NCBI RefSeq assembly: GCF_001439695.1
Contig: NZ_JYLL01000012.1
Span: forward strand, 1 to 64,000
From: Pseudomonas veronii
GTDB taxonomy: Bacteria; Pseudomonadota; Gammaproteobacteria; Pseudomonadales; Pseudomonadaceae
Direction: 5' to 3'
Length of the DNA: 64,000 bases
The translations under genes and the position numbers were made by a program. The notes beneath the pieces are model-generated. The model was not told the DNA's origin. It saw only the letters and a list, made by a program, of their open reading frames with translations, and did no database searches. Shown here one piece after another: positions 34,661 to 43,254 of this stretch (position 1 is its first letter; every line of letters begins with the position of its first letter).

Positions 34661-35131
34661 TTAAATTTCAGCAGCCAGTTTATTAACCAGCTCCGCGTGC
34701 GCGTTTTGATCGATTGTGGCACCGAGGATCTTCTCGGCACCGCCGACCGCCAGCGCACCCAGTTGGGCACGCAGCGCGTCTTTGACGCCGTTCAGTTCCT
34801 GTTCGATCTCGGCATGAGCCGAAGCCTTCACACGATCAGCTTCGACGCGGGCTTTTTCAACAGCCTCTTCGACGATCTGGTTGCCGCGCTTCTTGGCTTG
34901 CTCAATGATTTCAGCTGCCTGTGCTTTAGCATCGCGCAGTTGATGACCCACTTTCTCTTGGGCCAACTCCAGGTCGCGAGCTGCACGGCTGGCAGCGTCC
35001 AAACCATCCGCGATCTTCTTCTGACGTTCGTGCAAAGCCGCGATGACCGGAGGCCACACGAACTTCATGCAAAACACTACAAAAATGAAGAACGCAACGG
35101 ATTGGCCAATCAGGGTTGCATTAATGTTCAC
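34661..35131 (-). CDS. atpF: ATP synthase b subunit
   Basis: A 156-residue peripheral stalk subunit. One N-terminal membrane helix (IGQSVAFFIFVVFCMKFVWP) is followed by a long charged coiled coil (LELAQEKVGHQLRDAKAQAAE) and the C-terminal delta-contact region. Length is as in other gammaproteobacteria. Confidence 0.97.
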   Translation of the reverse strand: MNINATLIGQSVAFFIFVVFCMKFVWPPVIAALHERQKKIADGLDAASRAARDLELAQEKVGHQLRDAKAQAAEIIEQAKKRGNQIVEEAVEKARVEADRVKASAHAEIEQELNGVKDALRAQLGALAVGGAEKILGATIDQNAHAELVNKLAAEI

Positions 35132-35188
35132 GCCAACACCTCGCTCATTCGTTGTCCATCACCCCAATCAACTCGAAAATTCGAGTGA

Positions 35189-35446
35189 TTAGCCAGCGAG
35201 TTGACCAACGAAGGGGTTCGCGAAGGTGAAGAACAGAGCGATACCAACGCCGATCATGGTCACGGCGTCGAGCAGGCCGGCGACGATGAACATTTTAACT
35301 TGCAGCATTGGAACCATTTCTGGCTGACGCGCTGCGCCTTCCAGGAATTTGCCGCCAAGCAGGCCGAAACCAATGGCAGTACCCAGGGCGCCCAGGCCGA
35401 TCAACAGTGCAACAGCGATAGCGGTTAGACCAACTACAGTTTCCAT
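35189..35446 (-). CDS. atpE: ATP synthase c subunit
   Basis: An 85-residue hairpin of two membrane helices forming the rotor ring. The first helix is followed by the polar loop [10 protein letters not shown] and the second contains the proton-binding Asp ([15 protein letters not shown]). The gene is flanked by longer gaps than elsewhere in the operon, and a hairpin lies upstream after atpB, which fits the need for many more copies of c than of other subunits. Confidence 0.97.
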
Positions 35447-35533
35447 CTTTCCTCCCGACTTTTACGTCGTATGGTTTAGGTTTTTTAGATTTTAAAGCGG
35501 TAAAACAAATCGTTTCATAGCCCTTTCAGGCCA

Positions 35534-35555
35534 CCTTCCCGTTTTACCGGGAAGG
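35534..35555 (-). other. Intercistronic hairpin between atpB and atpE
   Basis: CCTTCCCG-TTTTAC-CGGGAAGG, a perfect 8-bp stem in the 133-bp gap upstream of atpE. No long T-run follows on the coding strand, so read-through is expected. Confidence 0.55.
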
Positions 35556-35579
35556 ACATCAGACTAGTCGAGACTGGCC

Positions 35580-36449
35580 TTAATGGTTCTCTTCGTGCGC
35601 CATCGACAGGTAGACGATGGTCAGCATCATGAAGATAAACGCCTGCAGGGTGATGATCAGGATGTGGAACACAGCCCACGCCCACTGCAGAACAACGCCC
35701 AGGCCGCTAAGCCAGAGCAGACCGCTGCCGAACATCACAGCGATCAGAATGAACACCAGCTCGCCGGCATACATGTTGCCGAACAGTCGCAAGGCCAGGG
35801 AGATCGGCTTGGCGACCAGAGTCACGAATTCCAGCAGGAAGTTCACCGGGATCAGCAGGGCTTGAACGAAGATGTTCTTGCTGCCGAACGGGTGCAGGGT
35901 CAGTTCGCCGATGAAGCCGCCGATGCCCTTGACCTTGATGCTGTAGAAAATGATCAACGCGAACACCGACAGGGCCATGCCCAGGGTGGCGTTAGGGTCA
36001 GTGGTGGACACCGCACGGAATGGAATGTGGTGATCGCCAGTGATCAGGATGGCCAACTGAGGAATCCAGTCGACCGGAATCAGGTCGACGGCGTTCATCA
36101 GGAACACCCAGACGAAGATGGTCAGTGCCAGCGGTGCAATCACCGGGCTACGGCCATGGAAGCTGTCTTTCACGCTGCCATCGACGAATTCGACCAATAC
36201 TTCAACGAAGTTCTGCAGGGCACCCGGTTGACCGGAAGTCGCCTTCTTTGCCGCCATGCGGAAAATCAGGACGAAAATCAGACCCAATGCGACCGACCAG
36301 CCCAGAGTATCCAGGTGGAAAGCCCAGAAGCCCATTTCTTTGGCTTCTGCTGCGGTGTGGGCGAAGCCCCAGCCGCCGTTGGGAAGCTGACCGAAGGTCA
36401 GGTTCTGCAAGTGGTGCTGGATATAGCCCGAAGCGGTTGTTTCTGCCAT
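35580..36449 (-). CDS. atpB: ATP synthase a subunit
   Basis: A 289-residue integral membrane subunit of F0 forming the proton half-channels. The essential Arg lies in LALRLFGNMYAGELV, and several membrane helices are visible (LTIFVWVFLMNAVDLIP; LLWLSGLGVVLQWAWAVFHI). The C-terminal helix ends in SMAHEENH. It follows atpI in the operon. Confidence 0.97.
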   Translation of the reverse strand: MAETTASGYIQHHLQNLTFGQLPNGGWGFAHTAAEAKEMGFWAFHLDTLGWSVALGLIFVLIFRMAAKKATSGQPGALQNFVEVLVEFVDGSVKDSFHGRSPVIAPLALTIFVWVFLMNAVDLIPVDWIPQLAILITGDHHIPFRAVSTTDPNATLGMALSVFALIIFYSIKVKGIGGFIGELTLHPFGSKNIFVQALLIPVNFLLEFVTLVAKPISLALRLFGNMYAGELVFILIAVMFGSGLLWLSGLGVVLQWAWAVFHILIITLQAFIFMMLTIVYLSMAHEENH

Positions 36450-36465
36450 GGTTGCCTCAAACGCC

Positions 36466-36873
36466 CTAAGGTTTCGAAAGTCTTGTTTTCATTAGCAGGG
36501 GAGCGAACCAGCTGACCAGTTGGGTCAACACGAAGACGCTGAATACAGCCAGCGGCGCCAATGGCTTCACACCTGCAAAGGTCAGTGCAAACAGCACTGC
36601 CGTCAAAATCAATTTCCCCGCCTCGCCGGCATAAAAAGACCGGACGATGGCCTGGGCTGCTCGGGCGCCGGAAAACCGAAAGGCCCTGTGAGCAAAATAC
36701 ATATTGGGCAGCAAGGCTATCAGGCCACCGCAGAGTCCCGAGTATCCCGCTACGACTCCATGCCAATACCAAAGCGCCAGTGCGGCGATCAGCAAAATGA
36801 CAAATTGCGCCAATAGAACCGGGAAAACGGCCAAGCGATGGAACGACGACGTGTTTGGCGTGCGGGTTTCCAC
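36466..36873 (-). CDS. atpI: ATP synthase accessory protein AtpI
   Basis: About 135 residues with four membrane helices (FPVLLAQFVILLIAALALWYW; LILTAVLFALTFAGV). Two adjacent GTG codons (36876 and 36873) could start it; 36873 gives METRTPNTSSFHRL, the usual Pseudomonas N-terminus. A GGAGCAAGA ribosome site precedes. AtpI assists c-ring assembly and is the promoter-proximal gene of the operon. The gap 36877-37021 to parB should hold the atp promoter. Confidence 0.9.
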   Translation of the reverse strand: METRTPNTSSFHRLAVFPVLLAQFVILLIAALALWYWHGVVAGYSGLCGGLIALLPNMYFAHRAFRFSGARAAQAIVRSFYAGEAGKLILTAVLFALTFAGVKPLAPLAVFSVFVLTQLVSWFAPLLMKTRLSKP

Positions 36874-37021
36874 CACTCTTGCTCCTCAATGGTCGGCTGC
36901 CGGAAATCAATAACTTGGCATAATTTGTGCCGACAAAATGCGCGCAGAGTATAGGGGCGGTTCTGCCCCTATTCAACTGTCAGGTAGTGATTTCCGATCA
37001 CACGCTACATAAGCAATTGTT

Positions 37022-37894
37022 TCAGCGGATGTGGGCAAGAACACCCTGAAGCTCATCTAGCGAGTTATAGCCGATGACCAGTTGGCCTTTACCCTTCTTG
37101 CCATGTCGAATTTGCACCGCAGAGCCCAGGCGCTCGGCCAGGCGCTGTTCGAGACGCGCGATATCCGGATCAGTTTTGACCGCTTCGACCGGTGCAGGTT
37201 TACCACTGAGCCACTGTCGAACCAGGGCCTCGGTCTGACGAACGGTGAGACCCCGTGCGACAACGTGTCGCGCCCCTTCAACCTGTTGATTTTCCGGTAA
37301 ACCGAGCAAAGCACGCGCATGCCCCATTTCGAGGTCGCCATGGGAAAGCATCGTCTTGATGACTTCCGGCAGTGCGATCAGGCGCAGCAGGTTGGACACG
37401 GTCACGCGGGATTTACCCACGGCATCGGCCACTTGTTGCTGGGTCAGCTGGAATTCCTGCTGCAAACGCTGCAAAGCGATCGCTTCTTCGATCGGATTGA
37501 GGTCTTCGCGCTGGATGTTCTCGATCAACGCCATGGCGATGGCGGTTTCATCCGGCACATCGCGCACCATCGCCGGGATGGTTTCCTTGCCGGCCTGTTG
37601 GCTCGCGCGCCAGCGGCGTTCGCCGGCGATGATTTCAAAGCGGCCGGCGCCAATCGGGCGGACCACGATCGGCTGCATCACGCCCTGGGCCTTGATCGAG
37701 TTGGCCAGTTCTTCCAGCGCCTGCGGGTCCATGTCCCGGCGCGGCTGGTATTTGCCGCGCTGGATCAGGTCCAGCGGCAGGTGCTGCAGCTCGCGCTCGT
37801 CGGCCTGTACCGCTTGTTCTTCAAGGGTCGTGACAGTCGGACCACTCAGCAGTGCATCCAGTCCACGTCCGAGACCTCGTTTCTTGACGGCCAT
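37022..37894 (-). CDS. parB: ParB, chromosome partition CTPase/parS-binding protein
   Basis: A 290-residue protein. The N-terminal basic leader (VKKRGLGRGLDALL) contacts ParA; then come the ParB/Srx fold (GKYQPRRDMDPQALEELANS; RFEIIAGERRWRA) and helix-turn-helix (LTQQQVADAVGKSRVTVSNL). The C-terminus dimerises. It binds the parS sites near the origin (see 49420, 50050 and 61630) and spreads. It is 9 bp downstream of parA. Confidence 0.97.
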   Translation of the reverse strand: MAVKKRGLGRGLDALLSGPTVTTLEEQAVQADERELQHLPLDLIQRGKYQPRRDMDPQALEELANSIKAQGVMQPIVVRPIGAGRFEIIAGERRWRASQQAGKETIPAMVRDVPDETAIAMALIENIQREDLNPIEEAIALQRLQQEFQLTQQQVADAVGKSRVTVSNLLRLIALPEVIKTMLSHGDLEMGHARALLGLPENQQVEGARHVVARGLTVRQTEALVRQWLSGKPAPVEAVKTDPDIARLEQRLAERLGSAVQIRHGKKGKGQLVIGYNSLDELQGVLAHIR

Positions 37895-37903
37895 GGGGTT
37901 TCC

Positions 37904-38701
37904 TTAAGTTGGCTGGGCTGCAGCGGTACGGGAGTTGCGGCGTTGACGACGAACCATCTCGCCGGCCAATGCCAGGTAGGCAATGGCGCCACGCGAGGAC
38001 TTGTCATACGCCAGCGCGGGCATGCCATAGCTTGGCGCTTCGGCCAGGCGGATGTTGCGTGGGATCACGGTGTCGTACAGCTGATCGCCGAAGTGTTCCT
38101 TGAGCTGCGCCGACACATCGTTCATCAGGCTCAGGCGCGGATCGAACATGGTCCGCAGCAGGCCTTCGATCTGCAGGTTCGGGTTGAGCAGTTCGGCGAT
38201 GCGCTTGATGTTATCCACAAGGTCGCTCAAGCCTTCCAGTGCGTAGTACTCGCACTGCATGGGGATAATCACGCCATCGGCGGCCACCAGCGCATTGAGC
38301 GTCAGCATCGACAGCGACGGCGGGCAGTCGATCAAGATGTAATCGTAATTCTCGCGGATCGGCGCCAAGGCGCTGCGCAGACGGCTTTCTTTCATCTGCA
38401 TTTCCAGCAGCACCACTTCCGCCGCCGTCAGGTCGCGGTTGGCCGGCAGCAGTTGATAACCGCCGTGTTCGGAATAGTGCATGGCCTGGGCCAGGTCGCA
38501 CTCGCCGATCAGCAAGTCGTAGACCGAGTTTTCCAGGCCGTGTTTATCCACACCGCTACCCATGGTGGCGTTGCCCTGTGGATCGAGATCGATCAACAGC
38601 ACCCGGCGCTTGGTCGCGACCAGGGATGCTGCGAGGTTGATGCAGGTGGTGGTTTTACCCACGCCACCTTTCTGGTTCGCTATCGCGAATACCTTAGCCA
38701 T
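37904..38701 (-). CDS. parA: ParA/Soj, chromosome partition ATPase
   Basis: Starting at ATG 38701 (MAKVFAIANQKGGVGKTTT) the protein has 265 residues; an earlier start at 38719 adds six residues and overlaps rsmG. The deviant Walker A KGGVGKTT, switch DLDPQGNAT and Walker B YILIDCPPS identify the ParA family. With ParB it segregates the origin region. It is co-oriented with rsmG and mnmG. Confidence 0.97.
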   Translation of the reverse strand: MAKVFAIANQKGGVGKTTTCINLAASLVATKRRVLLIDLDPQGNATMGSGVDKHGLENSVYDLLIGECDLAQAMHYSEHGGYQLLPANRDLTAAEVVLLEMQMKESRLRSALAPIRENYDYILIDCPPSLSMLTLNALVAADGVIIPMQCEYYALEGLSDLVDNIKRIAELLNPNLQIEGLLRTMFDPRLSLMNDVSAQLKEHFGDQLYDTVIPRNIRLAEAPSYGMPALAYDKSSRGAIAYLALAGEMVRRQRRNSRTAAAQPT

Positions 38702-38719
38702 TCTTGCTTGTGTTCCCAA

Positions 38720-39364
38720 TCATGCCGTGCGGCGCAGTATCAGCAGATGGCGTTGGCCTTGGCAACCGGGTACGGCCAAGGCGTGTTCGCTATCGAGGTG
38801 GAAGTCTGCCGGCAATGCTAACAGCTCGTCGCTTGGATGAACGCCCTTCATTGCCAGCCAACGTGTGTCGCGGTCGCCTAAGTGGCGGGTCCAGTTGCTG
38901 AAATTCTCCATGCTGCTGAAAGCCCGGGAAACAATTCCGTTGAAAGGCTGCGGCGGCGTGAAGGCTTCGACGCGACTGTGGATAACTTGCAGGTTGTCCA
39001 GCTTCAGTTCGAGTTTGACCTGGGTCAGGAAGCGGGTCTTCTTGCCGTTACTGTCCAGGCAGGTCACTTGCGACTCGGGAAACAGGATAGCGAGCGGAAT
39101 GCCAGGCATCCCGCCGCCGCTGCCGACGTCGAGCCAGCGGCCGTTTTCGATGAACGGCATCACGCTCAGGCTGTCGAGCAAGTGGCGCGAGACCATTTCG
39201 TCGGGGTCGCGCACCGCCGTCAGGTTGTAAGCCTTGTTCCATTTGATCAACAGGGCCAGGTAGCCGAGCAGCAACTCGTGCTGGGCGGGGCTCAGGTCGA
39301 CACCCAACTGGCGTGCTCCTGTGGATAACTCTTCGGCGTGTTGCGAGGTGACCAACGAACTCAA
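38720..39364 (-). CDS. rsmG: RsmG, 16S rRNA m7G527 methyltransferase
   Basis: A 214-residue SAM-dependent methyltransferase (GidB). The SAM motif is WLDVGSGGGMPGIPLAI, with IVSRAFSSMENF later. It methylates G527 of 16S rRNA; loss gives streptomycin tolerance in other bacteria. Its start overlaps the mnmG stop by 4 bases. Confidence 0.96.
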   Translation of the reverse strand: MSSLVTSQHAEELSTGARQLGVDLSPAQHELLLGYLALLIKWNKAYNLTAVRDPDEMVSRHLLDSLSVMPFIENGRWLDVGSGGGMPGIPLAILFPESQVTCLDSNGKKTRFLTQVKLELKLDNLQVIHSRVEAFTPPQPFNGIVSRAFSSMENFSNWTRHLGDRDTRWLAMKGVHPSDELLALPADFHLDSEHALAVPGCQGQRHLLILRRTA

Positions 39365-41256
39365 GCGCTTTGCTCCAACTGACGGCCCGCGCCGCGTTTT
39401 TTCAAATGAATCATCAACAGCGAAATGGCTGCCGGGGTGACACCGGGGATCCGTGAAGCCTGGCCCAGGGTTTCCGGGCGAGTTATCCCCAGCTTGCTTT
39501 GGATTTCTTTCGATAGCCCGGAAATCCCGGTGTAATCGATATCCACAGGCAGCTTGGTGTCTTCACTGGCGCGCAGGCGAGCGATCTCGTCCTGCTGGCG
39601 ATCGATATAACCGGCGTACTTGGTTTTGATCTCGACCTGTTCGGCGACCTGCGGATCGTCTGCGCCGCCGCCGGTCACTTCAATCAGACCAGCGTAGTCG
39701 ATTTCCGGACGGGACAGCAGGTTCAGCAGGTTGTACTCGTGGGTCAGCGGCGTGCCGAATTTTTCGGCGATCGCGTCGCCCTGCTCGGTACCCGGGCGAA
39801 CCCAGGTGCTTTTCAGGCGCTGCTCTTCCAGGTCGATACTTTCACGTTTCTTGCAGAAAGCCGCCCAACGCGCGTCATCCACCAGGCCCAACTCGCGGCC
39901 TTTTTCGGTCAGGCGCAGGTCGGCGTTGTCTTCGCGCAGGATCAGACGGTATTCCGCCCGCGAAGTGAACATCCGGTACGGTTCCTGGGTACCCAGGGTG
40001 ATCAGGTCGTCGACCAACACGCCGATATACGCTTCATCGCGACGCGGGCACCAGCTGTCTTTGCCCTGCGCGCGCAACGCGGCGTTGGCCCCGGCCAGCA
40101 AACCTTGGGCGCCGGCTTCTTCGTAACCGGTGGTGCCATTGATTTGTCCGGCGAAGAACAGACCGCCGATCACTTTGGTTTCCAGGCTGTATTTCAGGTC
40201 ACGCGGGTCGAAGTAGTCGTACTCGATGGCGTAGCCGGGACGCACGATGTGCGCGTTTTCCATGCCGCGAATCGATTGCACGATCTGGATTTGCACGTCG
40301 AACGGCAGGGAAGTGGAAATCCCGTTCGGGTACAGCTCGTGAGTGGTCAAGCCTTCGGGCTCGATGAAGACCTGGTGGCTTTCCTTGTCGGCAAAGCGGT
40401 GGATCTTGTCTTCGATCGACGGGCAGTAACGCGGGCCGATGCCTTCGATCACCCCGGAATACATCGGCGAACGGTCGAGGTTCGCGGCAATGATTTCGTG
40501 GGTGCGCGCATTGGTGTGGGTAATCCAGCAGCTCACCTGTTTCGGGTGCTGCTCTTTCGAACCCATGAACGACATCACCGGAATCGGCGTATCGCCGGCC
40601 TGCTCGGTCATCACCGAGAAATCCACCGAACGCCCATCGATCCGCGGCGGCGTACCGGTTTTCAGGCGACCGACCCGCAGCGGCAGTTCGCGCAGGCGTT
40701 GTGCCAGGGCAATCGACGGCGGATCGCCGGCGCGGCCACCGGAATAGTTCTGCATGCCGATGTGGATAAGTCCACCGAGGAACGTGCCGGTGGTCAACAC
40801 CACGGATTCAGCGAAGAAACGCAGGCCCATCTGGGTAACAACACCGCGGACCTGGTCTTGTTCGACGATCAGGTCATCGGCTGCCTGTTGAAATATCCAC
40901 AGGTTCGCCTGGTTTTCCAGGGTTTCGCGTACCGCCGCCTTGTACAGGATGCGGTCGGCTTGTGCCCGGGTCGCACGCACGGCTGGGCCTTTGCGGCTGT
41001 TCAGCACACGAAATTGAATACCCCCTTTGTCGGTGGCCATGGCCATCGCGCCGCCAAGGGCATCGATTTCCTTGACCAGATGGCTTTTGCCGATGCCGCC
41101 AATGGCAGGGTTGCAACTCATGGCACCAAGGGTTTCCACGTTGTGCGTCAGCAACAGGGTTTTTGCACCCATGCGTGCTGAGGCCAGTGCTGCCTCGGTA
41201 CCGGCATGACCGCCGCCGATGACGATCACTTCAAAACGGGAAGGGAAATCCACCAC
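39361..41256 (-). CDS. mnmG: MnmG, tRNA uridine-5-carboxymethylaminomethyl modification enzyme
   Basis: A 631-residue FAD protein (GidA). The FAD-binding motif is VIVIGGGHAGTEAALASAR, followed by the conserved NPAIGGIGKSHLVKEID and GLFFAGQINGTTGYEEAGAQ. With MnmE it makes cmnm5U34 in tRNAs. It lies next to a DnaA-box cluster, as gidA commonly does near bacterial origins. Confidence 0.98.
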   Translation of the reverse strand: MVDFPSRFEVIVIGGGHAGTEAALASARMGAKTLLLTHNVETLGAMSCNPAIGGIGKSHLVKEIDALGGAMAMATDKGGIQFRVLNSRKGPAVRATRAQADRILYKAAVRETLENQANLWIFQQAADDLIVEQDQVRGVVTQMGLRFFAESVVLTTGTFLGGLIHIGMQNYSGGRAGDPPSIALAQRLRELPLRVGRLKTGTPPRIDGRSVDFSVMTEQAGDTPIPVMSFMGSKEQHPKQVSCWITHTNARTHEIIAANLDRSPMYSGVIEGIGPRYCPSIEDKIHRFADKESHQVFIEPEGLTTHELYPNGISTSLPFDVQIQIVQSIRGMENAHIVRPGYAIEYDYFDPRDLKYSLETKVIGGLFFAGQINGTTGYEEAGAQGLLAGANAALRAQGKDSWCPRRDEAYIGVLVDDLITLGTQEPYRMFTSRAEYRLILREDNADLRLTEKGRELGLVDDARWAAFCKKRESIDLEEQRLKSTWVRPGTEQGDAIAEKFGTPLTHEYNLLNLLSRPEIDYAGLIEVTGGGADDPQVAEQVEIKTKYAGYIDRQQDEIARLRASEDTKLPVDIDYTGISGLSKEIQSKLGITRPETLGQASRIPGVTPAAISLLMIHLKKRGAGRQLEQSA

Positions 41257-41339
41257 GCACCTCGTGCCTGCTTATGTAGGTAATTAGGAATTGATTGATT
41301 GAGCTGGTTTTAGAGCTTTGGCGGCCAGTATAGGGACTT

Positions 41340-41700
41340 AGCCCTTCCTAAAGAACCCTTTGCACAAAATTTAACCAGCTGTGGATGAATCACAGACAAT
41401 AGAAATTAAAAGAGAGAAAGATATTAAATCTTTGTTTTTATGTTTATTTATACTGAGCCTAATTTCTGTGGATAGATTGCTACAGCCCTTTATTTACGTA
41501 ATGTACAGAGATTCAAAAGTCTGTGGTCATGTGTCCATGAGCGGCGTGGATAAGTGCTTTAAGCCTGTGGATTAAACAGGCGGTTATCCACAGAGGGGTT
41601 TTCGCTCAGGTTTCAAGCCCTGTTATCAACCGGGCACAGGCGCGGTTATTCACAGGGCTTAATCCACAGAAATTGCTGCGCCAACGCAAATCGCGCCCAC
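41340..41700. other. DnaA-box cluster between mnmG and mnmE (second origin-like region)
   Basis: An AT-rich stretch (about 41395-41470) lies next to several DnaA boxes: a perfect TTATCCACA at 41584-41592, TTATTCACA at 41646-41654, and one-mismatch copies such as TAATCCACA (41660-41668), TGTGGATGA, TGTGGATAG, CGTGGATAA and TGTGGATTA between 41380 and 41575. Pseudomonas is known for two origin-type fragments that replicate autonomously, one here and one before dnaA. No gene is seen in the 550-bp gap. Confidence 0.7.
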
Positions 41701-41804
41701 GGTGAGGCCACCAATGGCTGGCTCAGGAGTGCAGAAAGAGAGGAAATCGGCTGAAACAAGAGAAACAGACAGGCACGAATGGCCTGTCTGTGGACAACGA
41801 AGGT

Positions 41805-43175
41805 CTATTTACCGATACAGAAGCTGGAAAAGATCCGCCCCAGCAGGTCATCCGAGCTGAATGCCCCGGTGATCTCGCCCAATAGCTGCTGCGCCTGGCG
41901 TAAATCCTCAGCCAACAGCTCACCGGCGCCAGCCAAGGTCAGCTGCGCCCGACCATGCTCCAGGGCCGCGCTGGCATGGCGCAGCGCCTCCAGGTGCCTG
42001 CGACGGGCGCTGAAGCTGCTTTCCGACGTCTGCTCATAGCCCATGCAGGCTTTGAGGTGTTCGCGCAGCAACTCCAGGCCATCCCCGGCCGACTTGGCAC
42101 TCAGGCTGATCGTGACGTGGCCATCCTCACTGGTTTCCATGGCAATGGCTTCGCCAGTCAGGTCAGCCTTGTTGCGGATCAAGGTGACTTTGGCCGGGTC
42201 GGGCCGTTGCTCGAGGAATTCCGGCCACAGGGCAAAAGGGTCCACCGCCTCTGGCGCAGTGGCGTCTACCACCAGCAGCACACGGTCGGCTTCGCCGATG
42301 GCCTTGAGGGCGCGTTCCACGCCGATCTTTTCCACCTGGTCGTCGGTGTCACGCAGCCCGGCCGTATCGACGACGTGCAGCGGCATGCCGTCGATGTGGA
42401 TATGTTCGCGCAGGATATCCCGGGTGGTGCCGGCAATCTCGGTGACGATCGCCGCTTCACGGCCGGCCAGGGCATTGAGCAGGCTGGATTTGCCCGCATT
42501 GGGGCGCCCGGCAATCACCACGGTCATGCCGTCGCGCAACAACGCGCCCTGCCCGGCTTCGCGCAGTACTGTGGATAACTCGTCGCGGACTTTATCCAGC
42601 ATCGCCAACACATGGCCATCGGCGAGGAAGTCGATTTCTTCTTCCGGAAAATCAATCGCCGCCTCCACATAGATGCGCAGGCTGATCAGTTGCTCGGTCA
42701 AGTTATGCACGCGCAGGGAAAACGCGCCCTGCAGTGAGCGCAAGGCGTTGCGCGCCGCCTGTGCAGAACTGGCCTCGATCAAATCGGCAATGGCTTCGGC
42801 CTGGGCCAAGTCGAGTTTGTCGTTGAGGAATGCACGCTCGCTGAATTCTCCCGGCCGGGCCAGGCGACAGCCCAGTTGCAGGCAGCGCTGCAGCAGCATA
42901 TCCAGCACGACGGGGCCGCCGTGACCCTGCAATTCAAGGACGTCTTCACCGGTAAAGGAATTCGGCCCCGGGAAATAGAGGGCCAGGCCTTCGTCCAGCA
43001 CCTGGTTATCCGCATCCAGAAACGCGCCGTAATGGGCGTAGCGCGGTTTCAACTCACGACCGCTGATGGCCTTGGCGGCCATGCCGGCGAGCGGCCCGGA
43101 AATTCGAACGATACCGACACCGCCGCGACCTTGGGCGGTAGCGACAGCAGCGATGGTTTCACGAGGAGCGCTCAT
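41805..43175 (-). CDS. mnmE: MnmE, tRNA modification GTPase
   Basis: From ATG 43175 (MSAPRETIAAVATAQGRGG) the product has 456 residues; a start at 43193 would add six unrelated residues. It has the N-terminal tetrahydrofolate-binding domain, an embedded G domain (GRPNAGKSSLLNAL, TAGLRDTDD, RNKADL) and the C-terminal catalytic CIGK. It partners MnmG in wobble-uridine modification. Confidence 0.97.
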   Translation of the reverse strand: MSAPRETIAAVATAQGRGGVGIVRISGPLAGMAAKAISGRELKPRYAHYGAFLDADNQVLDEGLALYFPGPNSFTGEDVLELQGHGGPVVLDMLLQRCLQLGCRLARPGEFSERAFLNDKLDLAQAEAIADLIEASSAQAARNALRSLQGAFSLRVHNLTEQLISLRIYVEAAIDFPEEEIDFLADGHVLAMLDKVRDELSTVLREAGQGALLRDGMTVVIAGRPNAGKSSLLNALAGREAAIVTEIAGTTRDILREHIHIDGMPLHVVDTAGLRDTDDQVEKIGVERALKAIGEADRVLLVVDATAPEAVDPFALWPEFLEQRPDPAKVTLIRNKADLTGEAIAMETSEDGHVTISLSAKSAGDGLELLREHLKACMGYEQTSESSFSARRRHLEALRHASAALEHGRAQLTLAGAGELLAEDLRQAQQLLGEITGAFSSDDLLGRIFSSFCIGK

Positions 43176-43206
43176 CAGCAGGTTCCAGAACAAAAGTGAC
43201 GGAAAG

Positions 43207-43231
43207 CAAAACGCCCCACTAGGGGGCGTCT
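43207..43231 (-). terminator. Terminator between yidC and mnmE
   Basis: On the minus strand GACGCCCCC-TAG-TGGGGCGTTTTG, a strong stem with a short T-run, between the yidC stop and the mnmE start. Confidence 0.6.
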
Positions 43232-43254
43232 TGAGTGGTTATCCACAGAGTAAG

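Noticed and set aside
37319..38821. 500-codon plus-strand frame opposite parB and parA
   Set aside because: Antisense shadow of both partition genes; His/Gln-rich composition is that of complementary GC-rich codons.
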